Shown one piece after another: positions 1 through 5,598 of a stretch of DNA of 8,902 bases. The notes beneath the pieces were generated by a model. The model was given only the letters and a program-made list of their open reading frames with translations, was not told the origin of the DNA and made no database searches. Each line of letters starts with the position of its first letter. Position 1 is the first letter of the stretch. Source of the stretch: Verrucomicrobiota bacterium (GTDB lineage Bacteria; Verrucomicrobiota; Verrucomicrobiae; Chthoniobacterales; UBA10450); contig VBQB01000205.1 of NCBI GenBank assembly GCA_005887855.1, positions 1-8,902 of the forward strand, read 5' to 3'. The position numbers and the translations under genes were made by a program.

Positions 1-774
1 CGGGGCGTTGTGCACCCGTCGGGTCAATATCGCTTTCGCCGCACTCGAGAATTCATCAACCGCAGCAGCGTCGGAAGTGCCATGCATGCTTTCGAGGACC
101 TGCAGCAAGCCCCACCCCTGACCTTGATAACGCTCCGTGTGGAGAACGCCTTCGCCTTTAAAGTTTACATAATCGACAAGGGCGTAGCACCCATGCGGAG
201 TTCTTGCCAGCCGCTCGAACTGCTGCTGTACGTTGGCTCGATCAGCCGGCGCCGCTTCGGCGAGCATTTTAGGCAAAGCACCCTCCAACCGGGCAATAAG
301 GAATTCAGCCTGAAGATCGATCGTATCGACGAGAAACTGGCGTAATTGGTTCATTTCTACTGTGTGTTGCGCTCGAGAAAACTCCGCGCGCGAGTTCCAC
401 GGACATGACTGTTCAACGCCACGCAAGAGCAATGTTGGCAATTTCGCGCCGCGTTTCGAGATGAAACTTACAACTTTGGGAAAACTTTCTTCAAACGGGC
501 CGCGCCGCCCCTTGGGATACCAGATGAAATGGCCGATGCCTAGCGACGCAAAGTCTTCACCTTGATTCCATGCGGTGAGCCCGGAAATGGTTCCGTTGCA
601 CTCGTTTTGCCAGATTTTTTTCCCGATCCTCTGCGCGTCAGCATGCGAGAGAGTGATTGCGTTGGATAGGTGCGGCCAGAGAGCAATCGTCCAGCTAATA
701 AGCAATAGGACCAAAAGAGAATGGCCTCTAAATGGCCAGTGCTGCTGTTTTCTTGACGAGCGGCATTTATCCAT
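1..774 (-). CDS. Secreted protein of unknown function with lysozyme-like GIGH motif (C-terminus cut by window edge)
   Basis: An open minus-strand frame from ATG at 774 reaches the left edge without a stop: 258 residues, C-terminus missing. The N-terminus looks like a signal peptide: basic residues 1-18, hydrophobic core around 19-33 (LLVLLLISWTIALW), plausible cleavage after LSNA at 36-39. The mature part has a motif-rich block: IWQNEC (54-59), LTAWNQGEDF (66-75), LGIGHFIWYP (78-87) and GPFEESFP (92-99). Later come a YVNFKGEGV stretch and GQGWGLLQVL, and near the edge RRVHNAP. I do not recognise a named family. The glutamate at 58 followed by GIGH at 79-82 recalls the E...TIGxGH arrangement of GH24 phage-type lysozymes, so a wall-active enzyme is possible, but that is inference. 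ATG 774 is preferred over the internal ATG 354 because only the longer form has the signal peptide and the conserved-looking block. It is divergent from the FKBP gene, 60 bp away. No clear ribosome binding site is seen. Confidence 0.8.
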   Translation of the reverse strand, partial: MDKCRSSRKQQHWPFRGHSLLVLLLISWTIALWPHLSNAITLSHADAQRIGKKIWQNECNGTISGLTAWNQGEDFASLGIGHFIWYPKGRRGPFEESFPKVVSFISKRGAKLPTLLLRGVEQSCPWNSRAEFSRAQHTVEMNQLRQFLVDTIDLQAEFLIARLEGALPKMLAEAAPADRANVQQQFERLARTPHGCYALVDYVNFKGEGVLHTERYQGQGWGLLQVLESMHGTSDAAAVDEFSSAAKAILTRRVHNAP

Positions 775-834
775 TAGCGTGCGGGTTTCTGCGGCGATTA
801 ACTTAACTAAACCCGTCGCGGGAACCACGACCTT

Positions 835-1593
835 ATGAAGCATCTTATTGTTATTGTCAGCGCATCCTTACTTGCATTGCCGTTGTTTGGGCAAGAGAAA
901 TCACAATCACCACAACTCAAAGACCAGAAGGACAAGGTCAGCTACAGCATCGGCATGAATATCGGATTCAATCTGAGCAAGCAAAAGGTGGACATTAATC
1001 CCGACATTCTCGCTGCCGGCATCAAAGACGCCATTGCTGGTAAACCGCAACTAACACAAGACCAAGTCAAGGACGTCATGGCGCAATTTGAGAAAGACAT
1101 GGAACAAAAACAGAAGCAAGCCGGAGAGAAAAACAAGACCGAAGGCGCGAAGTTCCTCGAAGACAACAAAAAGAAACCCGGGGTAAAAACGACTGCCAGC
1201 GGATTAGAATACAAAGTCGAGAAAGAGGGAACGGGAGCGCAGCCCAAACCGACCGACATGGTGACGGTGAATTATCGCGGCACCCTGATGGACGGCACCG
1301 AGTTCGACAGTTCATACAAGCGCGGGCAGCCCGCCACCTTTCCAGTCAACGGCGTCATCAAAGGATGGACGGAAGCGCTTCAGCTGATGAAAGTTGGATC
1401 AAAATATCAGGTGGTTGTGCCCTCGAATCTTGCATATGGCGAACGGTCCGTGAGTCCTGAGATCGGCCCCAACGCGACTCTGATTTTCGAGGTAGAACTG
1501 CTGGACGCTAAGCCGCCTCCTACGCCTGCTCCGCAGGGTGCGCCGAAAACGAGTCCGGCGGCTGCGCCAAAAGCTCCGCCGTCGCCGAAGTAA
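835..1593 (+). CDS. FKBP-type peptidyl-prolyl cis-trans isomerase, exported
   Basis: The 252-residue protein catalyses cis-trans isomerisation of X-Pro bonds and probably assists folding in the periplasm. Residues 1-19 form a signal peptide (hydrophobic IVIVSASLLALPLFG, cleavage near Gly-Gln). Residues about 33-115 resemble the helical N-terminal dimerisation domain of FkpA/Mip-type FKBPs (SYSIGMNIG, then a Lys/Gln/Glu-rich helix). Residues about 117-226 are the FKBP domain, with VNYRGTLMDGTEFDSS (145-160), VIKGWTEALQLMKVG (174-188), AYGER (200-204) and a final IFEVELLD. The pocket residues Tyr147, Phe157, Asp158, Trp178 and Tyr201 are all present, so it should be active. The last 25 residues are a Pro/Ala/Lys-rich low-complexity tail, probably disordered or contacting the wall. 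ATG 835 has only a weak GGGA-like site upstream. It is probably monocistronic, with a hairpin just after the stop. Confidence 0.95.
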   Translation: MKHLIVIVSASLLALPLFGQEKSQSPQLKDQKDKVSYSIGMNIGFNLSKQKVDINPDILAAGIKDAIAGKPQLTQDQVKDVMAQFEKDMEQKQKQAGEKNKTEGAKFLEDNKKKPGVKTTASGLEYKVEKEGTGAQPKPTDMVTVNYRGTLMDGTEFDSSYKRGQPATFPVNGVIKGWTEALQLMKVGSKYQVVVPSNLAYGERSVSPEIGPNATLIFEVELLDAKPPPTPAPQGAPKTSPAAAPKAPPSPK

Positions 1594-1596
1594 TTC

Positions 1597-1613
1597 GGTT
1601 TGGCTGCCAAACC
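1597..1613. terminator. Hairpin between convergent FKBP and rsfS genes
   Basis: GGTTTGG (1597-1603) pairs perfectly with CCAAACC (1607-1613) across a CTG loop, starting 3 bases after the FKBP stop and 74 bases beyond the rsfS stop. The gap lies between two convergent genes, where a bidirectional terminator would be useful. There is no T-run on either side, so it does not fit the classic intrinsic terminator; it may act with Rho or only protect 3' ends. Confidence 0.35.
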
Positions 1614-1687
1614 CGCGCGAAGCTCAGGATTCGTGCCCGATCAACGCGCCAGTTTAATCCACTTGGCCGCGGGTCAGCGGGAGGCAA

Positions 1688-2047
1688 TCAATGTGCCGCC
1701 GCCGTTTGCCAATGCATTCGCGGCGCGTCGCCCCATAAATCTTCAAGGCTGTAGAAAGCGCGCTTGTCTCGGTGAAAAATGTGGACAACCACTTGCAGGA
1801 AATCGAGCACCATCCATTGGCTGGCGGGAAATCCATCGACAGCGACGGGCCGAACCGAATGATCCTCTCTCAATCGCGTTTCGAGTTCGTTTGCGATCGC
1901 TTTCAGCTGAGGCTCGGAGGTGCCGGAGCAAATCACAAAAAAATCTGTAAACGTCGAGATGCCGCGCAAATCCAGCACAACGATGTTTTCCGCCTTTTTG
2001 TTCGAGGCGAGTTCCGCGCAGGTAGTTGCTAGGTTTTCTGGGGTTAT
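1688..2047 (-). CDS. rsfS: Ribosomal silencing factor RsfS, apparent ATA start
   Basis: RsfS (Iojap/DUF143 family) binds ribosomal protein uL14 and blocks joining of the two subunits during starvation. The frame encodes 119 residues. The core is intact: NIVVLDLRGISTFTDFFVIC (21-40), SGTSEPQLKAIANE (41-54), VDGFPASQWMVLDF (70-83) and VVVHIFHRDKRAFYSLEDLW (86-105). The start is odd. The first usual start codon in frame is GTG at 1978, which would remove the N-terminal helix (residues about 2-23, TPENLATTCAELASNKKAEN) that the family has. The natural beginning is ITPENLA at 2047, where the codon is ATA. It overlaps the nadD stop (ATAA in place of the common ATGA overlap), so translational coupling with nadD is expected. 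GTG 1978 cannot be excluded as the start used. It is the second gene of a nadD-rsfS pair, a common pairing in bacteria. Confidence 0.88.
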   Translation of the reverse strand: MTPENLATTCAELASNKKAENIVVLDLRGISTFTDFFVICSGTSEPQLKAIANELETRLREDHSVRPVAVDGFPASQWMVLDFLQVVVHIFHRDKRAFYSLEDLWGDAPRMHWQTAAAH

Positions 2048-2613
2048 TTCGGTTGCTCCAGGTAGAGTTTCTCGCGACGGATAATTTCTTCCACCGCTGG
2101 CGGTACGAGATAGCGAATAGACCGGCCGGAAGCAACTCGCGTCCTTATTTCCGTCGCCGAGATGTCGATTTTCCGATCAATGACGGGATAAGAGCTGGTA
2201 GGTGGCTGACCTTTGCGATCGAGAATAACGAAATTGACCATTTCTTCCAGTTCGTCAAAACGATGCCATTTTTTTAGCGTCTGCACGTTATCTTCGCCGA
2301 TCAAGCAGTAGATCGCCGTATGCTTGTGGCCTTGCCGTACTTCCTCAACGGTATCGATTGTGTACGAAGGTGGGGGCCGACGCAGCTCGCAATCGTCCAC
2401 CACAAACTTCGGCTCGCCTTTAATCGCTGCCCGCAACATTGCCAATCGTAGTTCGCCGCTCGCAACGGGAGCGGTCTTCTTGAGAGGGGAAATCGATGCC
2501 GGTACAAAGATTATCTCGTCGAGGCCCAGCGTCTCGAGAGCGTCGCGAGCAAGAATCAAATGCGCATGATGAACCGGATCGAACGTTCCGCCATAAATGC
2601 CGATCTTTTTCAA
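2044..2613 (-). CDS. nadD: Nicotinate-nucleotide adenylyltransferase
   Basis: NadD transfers AMP from ATP to nicotinate mononucleotide, giving deamido-NAD in NAD synthesis in the cytoplasm. Read from TTG 2613 it is 189 residues, a normal length for the family. Residues 3-18 hold the nucleotidyltransferase signature (KIGIYGGTFDPVHHAH, with the HxxH type motif). SYTIDTVEEVR (83-93) and GEDNVQTLKKWHR (106-118) match the substrate-binding region, and ISATEIRTRV (151-160) is the second ATP-binding motif. No ATG is available. TTG 2613 gives the usual short N-terminus before KIGIYGG. TTG 2673 would add 20 residues (MRAPSRQRLAEAGLRVERWA) that are partly encoded by 7-bp tandem repeats and look non-conserved. 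It overlaps the apparent rsfS start by 4 bases and is divergent from nagZ. Confidence 0.94.
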   Translation of the reverse strand: MKKIGIYGGTFDPVHHAHLILARDALETLGLDEIIFVPASISPLKKTAPVASGELRLAMLRAAIKGEPKFVVDDCELRRPPPSYTIDTVEEVRQGHKHTAIYCLIGEDNVQTLKKWHRFDELEEMVNFVILDRKGQPPTSSYPVIDRKIDISATEIRTRVASGRSIRYLVPPAVEEIIRREKLYLEQPK

Positions 2614-2638
2614 CGCCCAACGCTCAACGCGCAACCCG
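2611..2638. repeat. 7-bp tandem repeat at the nadD start
   Basis: Four successive heptamers: CAACGCC, CAACGCT, CAACGCG and the degenerate CAACCCG. On the minus strand, the sense strand of nadD, this reads as GTTGAGC-like units directly at the TTG start codon. A related array in the other orientation lies at 2682-2702. Confidence 0.6.
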
Positions 2639-2681
2639 GCTTCGGCAAGTCTTTGGCGCGAAGGCGCTCGCAATCAGAGCC

Positions 2682-2702
2682 GTTGAATATTGAGCCTTGA
2701 GC
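2682..2702. repeat. 7-bp degenerate tandem repeat upstream of nagZ
   Basis: Three successive heptamers: GTTGAAT, ATTGAGC and CTTGAGC, followed by ATTAATC. The consensus NTTGAGC is the same as that of the minus strand at 2611-2638, so the two arrays are inverted relative to each other in the gap between the divergent nadD and nagZ genes. TTGAAT (2683-2688) could also serve as a -35 box with TAATCT (2705-2710) as a weak -10 for nagZ. Confidence 0.5.
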
Positions 2703-2719
2703 ATTAATCTGTGCGGCTC

Positions 2720-3820
2720 ATGAAGAACGATTCCGTGGGTCAACTCATTATGATCGGTGTTCCGGGCAAGGAACTGGACGTCGAGACTGCGCAGTTATTT
2801 CGGCGGGTGCAACCAGGGGCGTTCATTCTTTTCGGCCGCAACCTCGAAAACGCCGCGCAACTGCGAAGGCTTATCGACGATTTGCGCGACGTGAGCGAGA
2901 TCGAACCGATCATTACCGTCGATCAGGAAGGCGGTCGCGTTTCGCGATTACGCCGGATCGGCAGCGAACCGCCAAATGCACAACAACTGCGCGAGAAGCA
3001 CGATGTAAATCTGATCAGGTGCCACGGTGACATTACAGGGCGTTTGCTGCGTCTTTTCGGGTTCAATTTGGATTTGTGTCCAGTTCTCGACATTTCAGTT
3101 AACGACGAGGCTGAAAATTCCTTACGCGGCCGTTGCTACGGTAGAACTGTCGAAGAGGTCATTCGAAATGCCAGCGCATTCAACGAAGCGATGAGAGAGC
3201 AAGGGATCGCGAGCTGCGGCAAACATTTCCCCGGTTACTCCGCTGCAACGTCAGATGCTCATTACCAGTTGCCGCGGATCGATCGCAGTCGCGAAGAGTT
3301 GGATCAAAACGAGTTGGCCGTTTTCCGACAGTTCGCAAATGACGTAGACAGCATGATGATTTGTCACGGGTGGTATCCATGCTTCGAAACGGAGAAAACG
3401 CCGGCGAGCCTTTCGCGGCGTGTGACCACCGATCTGCTGCGCGGCGAACTTGGCTTCAACGGCTTGGCTATGACCGACGATCTCGATATGGGTGCAATCC
3501 TCACCGGCTACACGCTGGAAGATACAATTCGCCTCGCCGTTACGGCAGGCAATGACCTCGTTATGATTTGCCACCGGATTCCCGAGATCAACAATGTGCG
3601 GCGAATTTTAGGAACATTGCCCGCCGATCAAATCGATCGCGCGCTCGCGAGTGTGGCGCACTTCAAGAAAAATCTTACGCCACCTGAAGAATTTTCAGAA
3701 CGTGCTTTTCAAAAGGTCGATCGTGAAGTCTGCGATCTTCGAGTCGATGTCTTAGGGGAAGAACGCGCCAAAGTGCGTGACGCACAAAGCCGACCAGTTT
3801 CGCCGGTGGAGATGTTCTAA
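2720..3820 (+). CDS. nagZ: Glycoside hydrolase family 3 beta-N-acetylhexosaminidase, NagZ-like
   Basis: NagZ removes N-acetylglucosamine from anhydro-muropeptides during cell-wall recycling in the cytoplasm; no signal peptide is present here. The protein is 366 residues from ATG 2720, in the usual range for one-domain GH3 enzymes. Seen in order: GQLIMIGVPG (7-16), GAFILFGRNL (33-42), TVDQEGGRVSRL (66-77), LDLCPVLDI (117-125), KHFPGYSAATSDAH (168-181), ICHGWYP (214-220) and GLAMTDDLDMGAI (248-260). The Asp253/Asp254 pair holds the catalytic nucleophile, and the Asp179-x-His181 pair of the acid/base loop is kept. Tyr173 replaces the His usually found in KHFPGHG. Residues after about 320 are a non-conserved tail. 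GTG 2711, in frame, would add three residues. Its stop overlaps the stop of the convergent amine oxidase gene, so no terminator fits between them. A broader beta-glycosidase specificity is possible. Confidence 0.9.
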   Translation: MKNDSVGQLIMIGVPGKELDVETAQLFRRVQPGAFILFGRNLENAAQLRRLIDDLRDVSEIEPIITVDQEGGRVSRLRRIGSEPPNAQQLREKHDVNLIRCHGDITGRLLRLFGFNLDLCPVLDISVNDEAENSLRGRCYGRTVEEVIRNASAFNEAMREQGIASCGKHFPGYSAATSDAHYQLPRIDRSREELDQNELAVFRQFANDVDSMMICHGWYPCFETEKTPASLSRRVTTDLLRGELGFNGLAMTDDLDMGAILTGYTLEDTIRLAVTAGNDLVMICHRIPEINNVRRILGTLPADQIDRALASVAHFKKNLTPPEEFSERAFQKVDREVCDLRVDVLGEERAKVRDAQSRPVSPVEMF

Positions 3821-5388
3821 TCTGGCGACTGAACGCAGCGCGTTACGGCGCCTTCCAGATATCCGTTGAACGCGACGCTCGTGTGCTCGCCGGCGAAGAA
3901 CATGTTCCCCACCGGCTTGGCCACAAAATTTGCGAGCGTCGAATACTGCCCCGGCTTGTAGCAAGTGTAAGAGCCGCGAACGAACGGAGAGCTGGGCCAA
4001 TGTTGGCGGACGGCCTGTTTGGTAAAAGAGTCGAGCGTTCCGGGATAGATTTGATCGACTTGGGAAATGAAATTCGTCGCGCGTTCCTGGAGCGAACCTT
4101 CATTGAGATGAAGCCCAAGGTCGCCTCCCGCAAAATTTGTCAGGATGGCATGAGTGCCCGGCTGTCCGCGGCTCGTTTCCCAGCAGCATTGGAAACCAAG
4201 GTCGGTGAAGTGTAGCCGGTGCTCCGTGTGTCGAAGCGCGGTTCGCCTACGCTCGATTCCTCCCACACGCGCCGCGAACAGCCAGCGATGAGCTTGGCAT
4301 TGGTGCCATAGCCCAATTCGTGGATCGCCTTTCGTTTCGCGCCGGGCAGATCCACGTCCATTCTTAATTCCCGCAAAATAGTGAAGGGAAGCGCGAGTAC
4401 AAGAATCTCGGCCTTAATGTCAGTGCTTGCATTATCGCGCCGGACCGTGAGACAAAACCGGCTTCCTTCACTCGCGATCGCTTCCAAGTGCGTATCGAGT
4501 TCCACGTCGCGCTGGAGCCGTTGAGCCAGCCGGGTCGGCACGCTGTCGTTTCCCTCCGCAATATGAAAGCGCTCGTCGCTGTCGCCGAAGAGATGAAATT
4601 CATCGGCGGCCGATTCTTCGCCGATTTCAAGCAGAAGATTGAGCGCGCTTTGTTGATCGATCTCGAGACCATACTCGCCTACGTAGGCCGCGCGGAGTAC
4701 CTTGGTGATCAGCCCGGTCACGCCCCGTTTCTCGAACCATTCCCTCATGTTGAGCCGATCTACCTCGCGCCCATGTGGCGAGTCATAACTGATCTTGCCG
4801 TGGACTTTCATCTGCTCGAGATCGCTAGTGATCGCCTGCGCCACAGGCCGGAACATGTCGATGAAATCCGTGTCCGAGGGGATCAACCGGTTCTCGAAAA
4901 AATAGCAATGGCCGTTTGGCCCGTTGTCGTAAAAGAGATCCTTCACGGTCAGCGCGAGTTCTTTGGCCAGGCGTCGCAACTCTTTATGGTGAGTATCGAT
5001 TGTATTCGCCACCTAGTTCGGTGAGCTGGTTGTCGGGAAAAAAATCGCGCAGGCTAAACATGCGCCCGCCGACGCGTGTGCTGGCCTCGATGACGCGCGC
5101 GATGATTCCGTGCTGCTGGAGACGGTAAGCGCAGGTCAAGCCGGCCGTTCCCGCACCGACGATGACCACCTTCGGAGATTGGACGGCGGCCCAAGTGCGC
5201 GGCGTAAAGATCGGGGCGAGGGTCGCGCCAGCCGCCATGGTCGCCGCAGTTCGCAGAAAGTGACGGCGGCTCCAAGCGGCTTCCTCGATCCGCTCGAGCC
5301 CTTCAGCAGTGCTTGTATTTGTTCTCTCAAAGCGCGCGGAGATGCGGAGAGCGCGCTGGACATCCTTAAAAATCGGGGTGCGCGCCAT
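3817..5388 (-). pseudogene. Tat-exported flavin monoamine oxidase, split by two single-base frameshifts
   Basis: Three overlapping minus-strand frames together form one FAD-dependent amine oxidase of about 523 residues, which would oxidise an amine or amino acid with release of H2O2. Frame 1 (from ATG 5388) has a twin-arginine signal, SRRHFLRTAA (40-49), a hydrophobic stretch, then the FAD-binding VVIVGAGTAG (74-83) and RVGGRM (105-110), and LGGEY. Here the frame shifts: one extra base near 5001 (Y-[A]-IDTHHKEL). Frame 2 carries the middle of the enzyme, through KLIAGCSRRVWEE. One base is missing near 4210-4211. Frame 3 then resumes with FTDLGFQCCWETSRGQPG, HWPSSPFVRGSY, and the C-terminal FAD motif NMFFAGEHTSVAFNGYLEGA, ending at TAG 3817-3819. 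Apart from the two indels, no stop or loss of conserved blocks is seen, so this is either a recent pseudogene or an intact gene with sequence errors. The substrate cannot be told. Confidence 0.85.
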
Positions 5389-5513
5389 AAGGGGGAACGC
5401 GCTCTAGTTAAGTCGAAACAGAAAGGCGAATCAAGCCTTCTCGCGCTTTGGGCTGTTAACGGGAACGTCGAACGCGGCAAACGTCCGTCGGTCAGTTCTA
5501 CTCAGTACGCGGC

Positions 5514-5543
5514 TTGACCCTTTTTGCCAATCCAACATATCCT
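5514..5543 (+). promoter_or_regulatory. Possible sigma70-type promoter of the OPT-redoxin gene
   Basis: TTGACC (5514-5519) and TATCCT (5538-5543) are separated by 18 bases, matching the -35 and -10 consensus at 5 of 6 and 4 of 6 positions. They lie in the 210-bp gap between the divergent amine oxidase and transporter genes. If real, transcription starts near 5550, which would exclude TTG 5524 as the transporter start and favour GTG 5599. Pattern match only. Confidence 0.3.
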
Positions 5544-5598
5544 GCGCTTTTGTTGGTCGGCAGAACGGCCGGTCGCCAATTCGAATCGAAGTCGCGTT

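Noticed and set aside
10..838. Three successive plus-strand open frames (10-345, 362-565, 575-838)
   Set aside because: They are antisense to the continuous minus-strand secreted protein, which has a signal peptide and coherent motifs.
3817..5388. Programmed frameshifting in the amine oxidase gene
   Set aside because: Neither shift site has a slippery heptamer, and two shifts of opposite sign in one such gene are more simply explained by mutation or sequence error.
5524..5598. TTG 5524 as the transporter start
   Set aside because: The extra 25 residues look non-conserved, and the codon falls within a possible promoter. GTG 5599 directly precedes the conserved start of the OPT domain. Not fully excluded.
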